Shown here piece after piece: positions 8,546-16,636 of a stretch of DNA of 64,000 bases. Source of the stretch: Dermatophilaceae bacterium Soc4.6 (lineage in GTDB: Bacteria > Actinomycetota > Actinomycetes > Actinomycetales > Dermatophilaceae); contig JAZGVH010000002.1 of NCBI GenBank assembly GCA_039889245.1, positions 1,922,001 to 1,986,000 of the forward strand, read 5' to 3'. The translations under genes and the position numbers were made by a program. The notes under the pieces were generated by a model. That model was not told the origin of the DNA. It did not search any database and saw only the letters and a list, made by a program, of their open reading frames with translations. Position 1 is the first letter of the stretch, and every line of letters begins with the position of its first letter.

Positions 8546-9799
8546 ATGTCCTCAGGGGCCGCGTCGTCCTATTCCCTACGGCCGATGGCCCCTGGGGATC
8601 GTGGACCCGCCTTGGACATGTTCTGGCGTGCTTTCGGGTGGGGAGCGCGCACCGAGACCACGGACGCGGTGTTCGCCGATCGCGCCATCGAGCTGGAACG
8701 CACCGTCGTGGCCCTCAACACCGACTCGGACGAGATCGTGGGGACGACCAGTGCCTACTCACTGACGATGACCATGCCGGGAGGAGCTCTTGTACCCGTC
8801 GCCGGCGTGTACCTGGTGGCTGTCGAGCCCACTCACCGCAGGCGCGGCGTGATGTCATCCATGATGCGTCATCAGCTGGAGGGGCTCGTGAACGGTGGAG
8901 AGGCCGTTGCTGCCCTGTGGACCACCGACCCCGCCCTCTACCAGCGCTTCGGGTACGGGCTCGCGACGTGGCGCTCGCGCATCACGCTCGACCTGGCACA
9001 GGTAAGGTTCTCGCCGCGGGCAGAGGCACTCGCGTCGTCGTCCTCTGCGCGGTTGAGACACCTGTCCGTCGGCGATGCGCTGCCACACCTCGCTGTCATC
9101 CACGAGAAGATCGTCGGCTCGAGGCCGGGTGGGCTGTCGCGCTCGCAGAGCCGCTGGAACTTCCTGATGCGCCTCGAGGACGGCGAGCCGCAGGTCGTGG
9201 TCGCCCTGGGTCCCGAGGGACCGGTCGGCTACATCGCCTACCGGATCCGTCCCGGGCAGTCCCCCGACACGCCGGGTGGCGAGGTGGAGGTCCAAGAGAT
9301 CAGCGCAGCAGACCCGGCGACGCACGCACAGCTGTGGCGCCACCTGCTCGGACTCGACCTGATGCGGACCCTGTCGGCTCACCGGCCCCTCCCCGATCCG
9401 CTGGCGCACCTGCTCCTCGACGTGCGCCACCTGCACGCCACCATCGACGACGCCCTCTGGGTCCGACTCGTCGACCTCCCCCGCGCCCTCGCACAACGGG
9501 CCTTCGCGGCCCCCATCGACCTGGTCCTCGAGGTCACCGACGCCGTGCTTCCCGCCAACGCTGGGCGGTGGCGCGTGAGCGTGAACGCGGCGGGGGAACC
9601 CGGCGTGGCCAGGCCCACCTGTGACGACGCCGATCTGTCACTTGATATCTCTGACCTCGGCGCGGCTCACCTCGGCGCCACACAGCTGGCAGATCTCGCC
9701 CTGGCGGGGCGCGTCCACGAGCACACTCCGGGCGCCCTCGCCGCCGCTTCGCTCGCCTGGTCCTGGTCGCCCACCTCAACGTGCCCCGAGATCTTCTGA
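8546..9799 (+). CDS. eis: Eis-family acetyltransferase
   Basis: The 417-aa protein follows the Eis architecture. There is an N-terminal GNAT domain with the acetyl-CoA loop VEPTHRRRGVMSSMMRHQ, a second GNAT-like region (ALYQRFGYGLATWRSRITLDL) and a C-terminal sterol-carrier-like domain. It ends in Phe (CPEIF); in Mycobacterium tuberculosis Eis the C-terminal Phe carboxylate acts in catalysis, so the exact end matters. Eis enzymes acetylate aminoglycosides and other amines at several positions, in the cytosol. The start follows GAAAGGA. Length and layout match the family. The substrate in this organism is unknown. Confidence 0.9.
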   Translation: MSSGAASSYSLRPMAPGDRGPALDMFWRAFGWGARTETTDAVFADRAIELERTVVALNTDSDEIVGTTSAYSLTMTMPGGALVPVAGVYLVAVEPTHRRRGVMSSMMRHQLEGLVNGGEAVAALWTTDPALYQRFGYGLATWRSRITLDLAQVRFSPRAEALASSSSARLRHLSVGDALPHLAVIHEKIVGSRPGGLSRSQSRWNFLMRLEDGEPQVVVALGPEGPVGYIAYRIRPGQSPDTPGGEVEVQEISAADPATHAQLWRHLLGLDLMRTLSAHRPLPDPLAHLLLDVRHLHATIDDALWVRLVDLPRALAQRAFAAPIDLVLEVTDAVLPANAGRWRVSVNAAGEPGVARPTCDDADLSLDISDLGAAHLGATQLADLALAGRVHEHTPGALAAASLAWSWSPTSTCPEIF

Positions 9800-9955
9800 A
9801 GACTGAGCTCGCTGACCGGGGCAGATCGAGACTGGAGCGGTTACGCCGAATCTCGAGCTTAGTCGGACCACTCGACCTCAGTGCTGTCACACACCGGCCA
9901 TGGGCTCTAACCCGGTAATGATGCGCGAGAGACGGAGTCGCGTCCTTTCGCCGCC

Positions 9956-9969
9956 TATCGGGCCCGATA
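9956..9969. promoter_or_regulatory. 14-bp perfect palindrome, possible operator
   Basis: TATCGGGCCCGATA lies between eis and the SCO6745-family gene, about 100 bp before the latter. It sits within a wider partial repeat (CCTATC and GATAGG). No cognate regulator is adjacent, so the role is a guess. Confidence 0.3.
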
Positions 9970-10070
9970 CGCGGATAGGGCTGTGGCGCTGATTGGCCAT
10001 GATCAACGTCTGGCACTTCTGACATGGTCAGTGTGGTGGCAGGGCCGACGCCACTCTGAGACAGTGCGAC

Positions 10071-10976
10071 ATGGACTACAGCGACGTCATTGCCACGGCT
10101 TTCCTCCCGCGGCCGGCAGGCACCCCCGTCCCTGAAGTCGTCGCTGGGGGCGGCCCAGCCCGGCGGTTGCGCGACGCGTGCGAGCCGGTGGCCATGCACG
10201 CCGTGTGGAGCGCCGGCACCAACGCCGCGCTGGCCGCGCACGGACTCGACTTCATGAGCAGCTACGTCGGTGGACGCGCGACATCGTTGGGCCAACCGAA
10301 CGGCGCTGTGGTTGCCAGCGCCTTCGCGTGGTTCGAGCCAGCCCTGGTCGCGACGCTGTATGACGCGGCAGCCGCCGCCCTGCCCCACGCCGAGTTGGTC
10401 TCGATCCGCGAGGAGGCAACCGTCGCGAGCCTACGCGCCGCGTTGGGTATCGATGACCCCTCCAGGGAGGCCGACCTGCTGGCGGCAGCCGTAGAGAGCG
10501 CCGAAGGCGCCGGCCGGCCTTTGTTCAGCGGCCTGCTCCAGCGTGGTCGACCCAGCGACCCGGTGCACCGGTTGTGGTGGGCCTGCGACCTGGTGCGCGA
10601 GCACCGGGGCGACAGCCATGTTGCGGCCGTTAACCGCGCCTGCCTCGGCCCGGTCGAGATGAACGTCCTCACCGAGCTGTGGGTTGGCATGCCGCTGTTG
10701 TCCTACACCGCCACCCGCGGCTGGTCACCCGAGGCCATGCACGCGGCCATCGATGCGCTAACAGCACGCGGCTGCATCAACGGCGGACAGCTCACCGAGA
10801 GCGGGCGGGCGCTGCGAGCCTCGATCGAGGCCGACACCGACGCGCAGGAGCACTCGATCGTGGATGCGCTGGGTGACAGAGTCAACGAGGTGTGTGCACA
10901 GCTCGAGCAGTGGTCGACCCGCTGCATCGAGGCCGGCGCGTTCCCGCCCGACATCCTCAAGCGGGCCGCGGGCTGA
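10071..10976 (+). CDS. SCO6745-family protein
   Basis: This 301-aa protein matches the actinobacterial SCO6745 (older SalK-like) family. The N-terminal region PARRLRDACEPVAMHAVW and the motif VGGRATSLGQPNGAVVASAF (a possible ligand pocket) are followed by a winged-helix-like C-terminus (AIDALTARGCINGGQLTESGRAL). The biochemical role of this family is not established. There is no membrane segment. The ATG at 10071 lacks a strong ribosome site. It is an isolated plus-strand gene convergent with the DUF309 gene. Confidence 0.8.
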   Translation: MDYSDVIATAFLPRPAGTPVPEVVAGGGPARRLRDACEPVAMHAVWSAGTNAALAAHGLDFMSSYVGGRATSLGQPNGAVVASAFAWFEPALVATLYDAAAAALPHAELVSIREEATVASLRAALGIDDPSREADLLAAAVESAEGAGRPLFSGLLQRGRPSDPVHRLWWACDLVREHRGDSHVAAVNRACLGPVEMNVLTELWVGMPLLSYTATRGWSPEAMHAAIDALTARGCINGGQLTESGRALRASIEADTDAQEHSIVDALGDRVNEVCAQLEQWSTRCIEAGAFPPDILKRAAG

Positions 10977-11184
10977 AAGGTCCTAGGCGGGCCCCCACCG
11001 TCATCGAACGATCATGCCGGTTCCGCCTCGACCCGGGGCGGAAACCTGCGTCCTACCACCGCGAGTGCGGCCGTCCCACATCGCCGCGTGTGCAGCCATC
11101 CCCTACCGCCACCTGCCGTCTCTGCGCCGCAATGGGCTCCACGGTGGATGACTGACGAAGCCGGCCGAGGCAGGAACCGTGAGC

Positions 11185-11616
11185 CTAAAACTTGCCCTCG
11201 TGGTCTCGCGCCTGCCGCGCAGCTTCCGTCACGTCGACGCCGTAAGCCTCGCCGCCCGTCGACGCAAACGCGGTCAACGTGTCCCCGGCCCGCTCGAACA
11301 GCCGCTCCGCCCCGACCAGGTTCCCGCGGGCAGCGTGGGTGAGAGCCACGCAGACCTGCGCCAGTCCCTGCCACAGATCCCCCTCCTCGGCCGGTCCCGC
11401 CTTCCACCGTGCCTCGAGGACCTCGTGGGCCGCGAAGGGGCGGCCGACTGCGATGAGCTCTCTCGCCTTGTTGAGCGCCTCGTGCGGCGGCAGCGGTTCC
11501 TCCGACACCGGCTCGACACCCACCGCGCCATAGGGCAATGGCCGGCCCAACGCGTCGCGAGGCCTCGCCTGACGAGCACGACCCTCAATGTCCCGATCCC
11601 GCTCTGCTCCCGTCAC
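11185..11616 (-). CDS. DUF309 domain protein
   Basis: This 143-aa protein contains the DUF309 signature: ALNKARELIAVGRPFAAHEV, then LEARWKAGPAEEGDLWQGLAQV and a helix ending HAARGN. It is a small all-helical cytosolic fold of unknown function. The start is GTG at 11616, since no ATG precedes the conserved part. The N-terminal 35 residues are charged and probably disordered. It is a single gene on the minus strand. Confidence 0.8.
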   Translation of the reverse strand: MTGAERDRDIEGRARQARPRDALGRPLPYGAVGVEPVSEEPLPPHEALNKARELIAVGRPFAAHEVLEARWKAGPAEEGDLWQGLAQVCVALTHAARGNLVGAERLFERAGDTLTAFASTGGEAYGVDVTEAARQARDHEGKF

Positions 11617-11691
11617 GTCATCAGCCTCCCAGAAGAAGTGGAGACCGAGACCGGGTCTCTACCCTTGCGGCTCTTCGCCGCCTGCCAACCA

Positions 11692-11709
11692 CCCTGACAG
11701 CGGTCAGGG
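11692..11709. other. inverted repeat (7-bp stem, 4-nt loop)
   Basis: CCCTGAC-AGCG-GTCAGGG forms a perfect hairpin in the gap between the DUF309 gene and the excisionase gene. No T-tract follows, so it is not a clear terminator. It could be an operator or part of the integrated element's regulatory DNA. Nothing else is evident in this 290-bp gap. Confidence 0.35.
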
Positions 11710-11905
11710 GCGCGAGCGGCTCTTCGCATGCCTGCCCTATGCGGCCAAAGGTGCAGGCGCTTGCGACCGCCTCGGCCAGGGTCTCCAGTCCCGTCGAATG
11801 GTGACCCAGCGATCCCGTCGACCGGGTCCTGGGCAAGTGGTGTCTGGTCAGTGATCTCCTGGGCCCGCCACGAGCCGCCCTCGCTACGCTACGAAAGGGG
11901 CCAGC

Positions 11906-12106
11906 GTGGAGCGACTTCTCACCGTCGACGCCGCCGCCGAGATCCTGGGGACCACCGTGAGGTTCCCACGGCGTCTGATCGCCGAGCGGCGGATCAGGTT
12001 TGTCCGCGTAGGCCGCCACGTTCGGATTCCCGAGTCCGAGCTCTCGGCATACATCGCAGACGGCACAGTCGACCCGATCGAGCTGGATCATCGGTGGCGA
12101 CAGTGA
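11906..12106 (+). CDS. excisionase / helix-turn-helix DNA-binding protein
   Basis: The 66-aa protein has a MerR-type winged HTH of the excisionase class: LLTVDAAAEILGTTVRF, then LIAERRIRFVRVGRHVRIPESE. Such proteins bend att-site DNA and direct integrase towards excision. It starts at GTG 11906 after GAAAGGGG. Its stop overlaps the integrase start (TGATG at 12104-12108), so the pair is translationally coupled, as is usual for actinobacterial integrative elements. Confidence 0.85.
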   Translation: MERLLTVDAAAEILGTTVRFPRRLIAERRIRFVRVGRHVRIPESELSAYIADGTVDPIELDHRWRQ

Positions 12107-13218
12107 TGGTCCGGCGCCGGTTCGGATCGATCCGGAAGCTTCCTTCCGGGCGGTACCAGGCGAGCTTCCAGACACCGGACGGGAAGCGAGAGTCCGCTCC
12201 CGAGACCTTCCGGACGGCGGCCGACGCCGCCCGCTACCTCGACCGCATGCAGCAGGAGATCGAGCGGGGGCACTGGCTGCCCGATGCTCGTCTGGGGCGC
12301 CGGACGCTGCGGGAGTGCTGCGAGAGCTACCTCGAGGAGAATCCCCGCGTCGGCGAACGTTGGGCGGAGACCTGCCGCCGCAACATGCGGCTCCACCTCG
12401 CCGAGATGCTGGACCTGCCGGTCGTCGCCATCACCCCGCCGGTGGTGCGGGCCTGGCACGCGAAGGCGCTGCGTGGGTCGGGGGGCCGGACGTCGATCAG
12501 CCAGTCGTACCGCTTCATCCGGTCCGTGCTCAACGTCGCGGTCCAGGACGGCGCGATCCCGCGTAACCCCTGCCAGATCCCGGGCGCCGGCACCCAGCGC
12601 GCACCCGAGCGCGGGATCGCCACCCCGGCCGAGGTCGCGGCGCTCATCGACGCAACGACCCCGAGGTACCGCGCGGCTGTCGCGCTCGCGGCGTGGTGCG
12701 GCCTGCGCCGCGGCGAGCTCTGCGCGCTGCGGATGACCGACGTCGACCTCGAGCGTCACCGGGTCACCGTGCGCAGGAACTACGTCGAGCTCCTCGAGAC
12801 CCCGCGCAGGTTCGAGAAGGACCCCAAGAGCGCGGCCGGTAAGCGCACCGTGACGATCCCCCCGCACATCCTCCCCCTCCTGCGCGAACACGCGCGTTCG
12901 TTCGCGGGCGAGGAGTCCTTCCTCGCCGACCGCCACGGCCGGCAGGTGCGGGGGAACGCGATCTACCAGGCGTTCGTCCGCGCCCGCCGCGAGGTCGGAG
13001 TCACCCTCGCGTTCCACGACCTGCGGCACACCGGCCAGAGCCTGGCCGCCGCGACCGGGGCGAGCCTGGTCGACCTCAAGACCCGGCTCGGCCACTCCTC
13101 CACCGCGGCCGCGCAGCGGTACATGCACGCCGTCGAGGGCCGGGACGCCCACATCGCCGAGGCCCTCTCCCAGCTCGCCGAGGGCGGCGACCCGACCCGG
13201 CTTCCCAAGTCGTTCTGA
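12106..13218 (+). CDS. tyrosine recombinase (phage-type integrase)
   Basis: This 370-aa site-specific recombinase has an N-terminal AP2-like arm-binding region (GSIRKLPSGRYQASFQTPDG), a SAM-like core-binding domain and a C-terminal catalytic domain. Catalytic residues are readable: R201 (CGLRRGELCALR), H304 and R307 (HDLRH), H330 (LGHSS) and nucleophile Y339 (RYMH). It is intact and lies 83 bp upstream of a tRNA-Phe 3' fragment that is the likely att core. ATG 12106 was chosen for the TGATG overlap with the excisionase gene; GTG 12094 and 12103 are alternatives. Confidence 0.92.
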   Translation: MVRRRFGSIRKLPSGRYQASFQTPDGKRESAPETFRTAADAARYLDRMQQEIERGHWLPDARLGRRTLRECCESYLEENPRVGERWAETCRRNMRLHLAEMLDLPVVAITPPVVRAWHAKALRGSGGRTSISQSYRFIRSVLNVAVQDGAIPRNPCQIPGAGTQRAPERGIATPAEVAALIDATTPRYRAAVALAAWCGLRRGELCALRMTDVDLERHRVTVRRNYVELLETPRRFEKDPKSAAGKRTVTIPPHILPLLREHARSFAGEESFLADRHGRQVRGNAIYQAFVRARREVGVTLAFHDLRHTGQSLAAATGASLVDLKTRLGHSSTAAAQRYMHAVEGRDAHIAEALSQLAEGGDPTRLPKSF

Positions 13219-13234
13219 GGCCTGCCCGCACGTC

Positions 13235-13258
13235 GAGATGTTGCACGAGATGTTGCAC
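13235..13258 (+). repeat. 12-bp tandem repeat after the integrase
   Basis: GAGATGTTGCAC occurs twice head to tail between the integrase stop and the tRNA fragment. The position and spacing fit arm-type integrase binding sites (inference). Confidence 0.55.
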
Positions 13259-13300
13259 GAGCCCCTCTAAATGGCGCCTGACCTGCGCGGATTGCTCTTC

Positions 13301-13345
13301 CTGAAAATCGGAAGGTCGGCGGTTCGACCCCGCCCCTGGCCACCA
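13301..13345 (+). other. tRNA-Phe 3' fragment, probable att site
   Basis: CTGAAAATCGGAAGG (anticodon loop with GAA), a T-arm GGCGG-TTCGACC-CCGCC, the acceptor strand CCTGGCC and ACCA form the 3' 45 nt of an actinobacterial tRNA-Phe. The upstream sequence does not pair to complete the anticodon stem or D-arm, so this is only the 3' part. Such fragments are the att duplication left when an element integrates into a tRNA gene. The integrase points towards it. The element should then extend leftwards, with the intact tRNA outside the left edge of the window. Confidence 0.7.
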
Positions 13346-13454
13346 GCAAACCCGCAGGTCACAGACTCTCGTTGATTGGGGCACCCGCCCGACGGACTCG
13401 GTTGACATCTGCAATTGATAGCAGTGCTGGACATTCGCGCGTGGCCCTGATCTC

Positions 13455-13763
13455 ATGAGCCACGTGCACTGGGGGAATGGCGACATCGGCGTTGCGTTGG
13501 CGACAGCGGCTTGTATCGGTGTCTTGGTTGTCGTGTGGTTGAGCGCGAGCACGGCCCGGCAGATGCGTGGATGCGTTAACGCCGTTTTCGGAAGCGTGTT
13601 CACCCTGGGAGCCCTCCTCAGCCTCGTTGGAGCGATCCGCCGCCAACAATGGTTGCTCGCCCTGCTCTGGACCTTGCTTCTCGTCGTCGTCGCCTGCATC
13701 GCCTGGCGTGTTATTCGCAGCGGACCGCCCCAAGGTGCTCATGAGGAAGACGTCCGGACCTAG
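13455..13763 (+). CDS. small integral membrane protein
   Basis: This 102-aa protein has three predicted membrane helices: near residues 11-31 (GVALATAACIGVLVVVW), 43-60 (VFGSVFTLGALLSLVGA) and 66-86 (WLLALLWTLLLVVVACIAW). It has a short charged tail. No family is recognised. Its TAG stop coincides with the TA target of the adjacent IS630 element. The sequence rebuilt without the IS also reads TAG, so the insertion did not shorten the protein. Confidence 0.5.
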   Translation: MSHVHWGNGDIGVALATAACIGVLVVVWLSASTARQMRGCVNAVFGSVFTLGALLSLVGAIRRQQWLLALLWTLLLVVVACIAWRVIRSGPPQGAHEEDVRT

Positions 13764-14839
13764 TGTCGCGTGCCGTAGGACTTCCTCGGGTGGGGTGAGG
13801 GCTTGGCGTGGGCGATGATCTCGTCGGCGTTCTTGGTCCAGGTGAAGGGGTGGGCGCGTTCGTTCCAGCCGTCGATGTAGCTGGCGATCGCCGCTTCGAG
13901 GTCGGCGACGGAGTGGAACGTGCCGCGGCGGATCGCTTGGCGGGTGATGATCCCGAAGAAGATCTCGACCATGTTCAGCCAGGACCCGGACGTGGGGGTG
14001 AAGTGCAGGTGCACCAGCTTGTTCTTGTCCAGCCAGGCCTTGACGTTGGGGTGCTTGTGGGTGGCGTAGTTGTCGCACACGACGTGCAGCTGGACTCGGG
14101 GGTAGGCCTTGGAGACCTGCTTGAGAAAGGTGAGGAACTCGACGTTGGTGTGCTGCTGGAAGCATTGGTCAGTCACCAGCCCGGTCGCGACCTCGAGCGC
14201 CGCGAACAACGTCGTGGTCCCGTTGCGCTTGTAGTCGTGCGTCTGCTTCTCCGGGATCCCGGGGCGCAGCGGCAGGATCGGCGCGGTCCGGTCCAATGCT
14301 TGGATCTGGGTCTTCTCGTCGATGCACACGACGACGGCCTTCTCCGGCGGGTTCAGGTACAGCCCCACGACGTCGCGGATCTTCGCCTCGAGCTCGGGGT
14401 CGGTGGAGAACTTGAACGTCTCGGCCTTCCACGGCTTCAGCCCCCACCGCCGCCAGATCCGCGCGACCGTCGCGAAGCTGACGCCGAGGTGGTCGCCCAA
14501 CAGCCGGGCCGACCAGTGCGTCACCCCGAGCTTCTCCGGTGGCGGCTCCAACGTCGCCGCGATGATCGTATGCTCGTCGTGCACCCGCTGACGTCCCGGC
14601 CGGGGCAGGTCCTGCAGCTGCTCCAACCCGCCTGCGGTGTAACGGTTCCGCCACAACCGCACCGTCGGCAGGCTCACCCCGACCCGTCGACTGATCTCTG
14701 CGTTGCTGTGACCCTCGGCCGCCAGCACCAGGATCCGCGCCCGCTGCGCCAACCCCGCCGACACGCTCGAGGACCGCAGCCAACCCCTCAGGACCTTCTC
14801 GTCCCCGGCCCGCAACACCAACGGCTCCACACGCGACAT
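13760..14839 (-). CDS. IS630-family DDE transposase
   Basis: The 359-aa transposase starts MSRVEPLVLRAGDE. An N-terminal double HTH (AEISRRVGVSLPTVRLWRNRY) is followed by a DDE domain with D174 (VCIDEKTQ), D256 (VVCDNYAT) and E292 (SWLNMVEIFFG). It is complete and in one frame. The stop codon (TAG, 13760-13762) is made from the duplicated TA target plus one host base, so the exact C-terminus depends on the insertion site. Confidence 0.92.
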   Translation of the reverse strand: MSRVEPLVLRAGDEKVLRGWLRSSSVSAGLAQRARILVLAAEGHSNAEISRRVGVSLPTVRLWRNRYTAGGLEQLQDLPRPGRQRVHDEHTIIAATLEPPPEKLGVTHWSARLLGDHLGVSFATVARIWRRWGLKPWKAETFKFSTDPELEAKIRDVVGLYLNPPEKAVVVCIDEKTQIQALDRTAPILPLRPGIPEKQTHDYKRNGTTTLFAALEVATGLVTDQCFQQHTNVEFLTFLKQVSKAYPRVQLHVVCDNYATHKHPNVKAWLDKNKLVHLHFTPTSGSWLNMVEIFFGIITRQAIRRGTFHSVADLEAAIASYIDGWNERAHPFTWTKNADEIIAHAKPSPHPRKSYGTRH

Positions 14840-14889
14840 GAGCCATTATCTCAACCCGAGACCAGAAAGTCTTCAACGACACGCGACAC
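13763..14889 (-). mobile_element. IS630-family insertion sequence
   Basis: Inverted ends begin GTGTCGCGTGCCGT (left) and GTGTCGCGTGTCGT (right, read inward). They are flanked by TA at 13761-13762 and 14890-14891, the TA duplication characteristic of the IS630/Tc1-mariner group. It holds one intact transposase. Its size of 1127 bp is normal for the family. Confidence 0.9.
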
Positions 14890-14895
14890 TAGGAC

Positions 14896-14927
14896 TTGAC
14901 CTTGCACCGCAGATCATGGTTTAGCGT
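14896..14927 (+). promoter_or_regulatory. MerR-type promoter with 20-bp spacer
   Basis: TTGACC (14896-14901) and TAGCGT (14922-14927) are separated by 20 bp. A partial dyad, ACCTTG and CATGGT, lies between. Over-long spacing with a central dyad is the mark of promoters activated by MerR-family regulators through DNA distortion. It would drive the reductase at 15145. It sits directly against the IS630 right end. Confidence 0.5.
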
Positions 14928-14934
14928 AGCGGCC

Positions 14935-15108
14935 ATGGAGATCACGCGCTCTCCTTCGAGTCCTGCCCGAACTGGAAGGTCGCGGACGAATGGCTTAACG
15001 GTCGTTGCGCGTCGGCTGGGCACGGTGGGCCTCATGACGGCGACCTGTTTTCCTGCCAGTGCCCGGTACTACCCACACCCGTGGATGCAGCGCCCTCCAG
15101 TCCGCTGA
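14935..15108 (+). pseudogene. remnant of a small thioredoxin-like protein
   Basis: After ATGGAGATCACG (MEIT) the sequence encodes LSFESCPNWKVADEWL in a shifted frame and TVVARRLGTVG in another. Together these resemble the N-terminus of small thioredoxin-fold proteins with a CPNW-type active site often found in metal-resistance clusters. At least two frameshifts and a missing C-terminal half make it non-functional. The identification rests on a short segment. Confidence 0.45.
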
Positions 15109-15144
15109 GAACACAACCGACGTCACCATGAGGAGCAACAACCT

Positions 15145-16497
15145 ATGAGCCAGCACTTCGACCTGATTGTCATCGGCGCCGGCATGGCCGGTGTCGCGGC
15201 CGCGAACAAGTGCGCTGCCCAGGGATGGAAGGTGGCCATCGTCGACTCCCTGCCCTACGGCGGCACCTGCGCGTTGCGGGGTTGCGATCCGAAGAAGATC
15301 CTTCGCCGGGGGGCCGAGATCATCGACAGCGCCCGCCTGATGCGCGACAAGGGCATCGACGACGCAGGGTTGAGGATCAACTGGGCGGACCTGATGAAGC
15401 ACAAGCACGGCTTCACCGACCCTGTCCCTCAGCAGATGGAGGAAAGCCTTGCTGGCAACGGTGTCGAGACGCTGCACGGGCACGCCACGTTCACCGGTCC
15501 TCGTCAGCTGGAGATCGAAGGCGCGGCCTACGAGGCCGACCGCTTCCTGGTTGCCACGGGCGCCCGACCCCGCCCCCTGGAGTTCCCAGGCCACGAGCAC
15601 CTCATCGACAGCACCGACTTCCTGGATCTCGAAACCCTGCCTTCCCGGATCCTGTTCGTCGGAGGCGGTTTCATCTCCTTCGAGTTCGCCCACATCTCCG
15701 CCCGGGCCGGCAGCTCGCCGGTCATCGTCGACCACGGGGAGCGCCCGCTGAAGAGCTTCGACCCCGACCTCGTCGAGCTCCTGGTCGAGCGAGGCCATCA
15801 GGTCGGCGTCGAGCTGCGCCGCACCACCAGCATCGTCGACGTGCACCCATCTGAGGGTGGCTACCAAGTCACCCTCGAGCACGCCGGCGTCAAGGAGACT
15901 ATCGAGACCGACCTCGTCGTCCACGGCGCGGGACGGGTCGCGGACCTCGCAGCGTTGGGTCTCGACGCCGCCGGCGTCGAGTGGGGCGAGCGCGGCATCA
16001 CGGTCGCCGACCACCTGCAGAGCACGACGAACCCGGCCCTGTGGGCTGCCGGGGACTCCGCCGACACCGCCGGGATGCCACTGACCCCGGTCGCGGTCTC
16101 CGAAGGCAAGGTCGCCGCCTCCAACATGATCAAGGGCACCACCACGACCCCCGACTACGCGGGCATCCCCACCGCGGTCTTCACCATTCCCGAGCTCGCA
16201 CGCGTCGGTCTGCTCGAGTCCGAAGCCCGCGCGGCCGGGATCGACGTGGCCGTCCGCTACTCCGACACCAGCGGCTGGTACTCCAACTACCGGATCGGCG
16301 AGACCACCGCCGCCGCGAAGATCCTCATCGACAAGTCGAACGACCAGATCGTCGGCGCGCACCTCCTTGGACCCGAGTACGGCGAGCTGGTCAACACCCT
16401 CGGCCTAGCCATCAAGCTCGGCCTCACCGCCCGCCAGCTCAAGTCGGCAACCGCCGCCTACCCCACGGTCGGGTCCGACCTGGGCTCCATGCTCTGA
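15145..16497 (+). CDS. class I pyridine nucleotide-disulfide oxidoreductase (reductase of unknown substrate)
   Basis: This 450-aa flavoprotein has the FAD-binding GAGMAGVAAANKC motif near the N-terminus. The redox disulfide is C42/C47 (GGTCALRGC). The NAD(P)-binding segment is LFVGGGFISFEFAHISA and the second FAD motif is LWAAGDSADT. It resembles glutathione and mercuric reductases. The C-terminal catalytic HPT...E motif is replaced by YPTVGSD, so the usual His acid/base is absent. It has neither a merA-type C-terminal Cys pair nor an N-terminal HMA domain. The start follows GAGGAG. It lies downstream of a MerR-like promoter. Confidence 0.85.
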   Translation: MSQHFDLIVIGAGMAGVAAANKCAAQGWKVAIVDSLPYGGTCALRGCDPKKILRRGAEIIDSARLMRDKGIDDAGLRINWADLMKHKHGFTDPVPQQMEESLAGNGVETLHGHATFTGPRQLEIEGAAYEADRFLVATGARPRPLEFPGHEHLIDSTDFLDLETLPSRILFVGGGFISFEFAHISARAGSSPVIVDHGERPLKSFDPDLVELLVERGHQVGVELRRTTSIVDVHPSEGGYQVTLEHAGVKETIETDLVVHGAGRVADLAALGLDAAGVEWGERGITVADHLQSTTNPALWAAGDSADTAGMPLTPVAVSEGKVAASNMIKGTTTTPDYAGIPTAVFTIPELARVGLLESEARAAGIDVAVRYSDTSGWYSNYRIGETTAAAKILIDKSNDQIVGAHLLGPEYGELVNTLGLAIKLGLTARQLKSATAAYPTVGSDLGSML

Positions 16498-16636
16498 GAG
16501 GTACGACGGAGGTGGCTGCCCCGGCCTGGCCGCAGCTGCCAGCCCCTACCTGCGGTGGGGTTCGGCTGCGGTGATCGCGACCCCGAGGTGTGCCACAAAT
16601 GTGGGCGATGTTGCCGGGGCCCCGGCTCCGGCTTGC

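Noticed and set aside
13808-14899. Long plus-strand frame over the IS630 transposase
   Set aside because: Shadow of an intact DDE transposase; it crosses the element's right end without any signal.
14995-16362. 455-codon minus-strand frame opposite the reductase
   Set aside because: The plus-strand gene has clear FAD and NAD(P) motifs and a ribosome site. The antisense frame has no recognisable domain.
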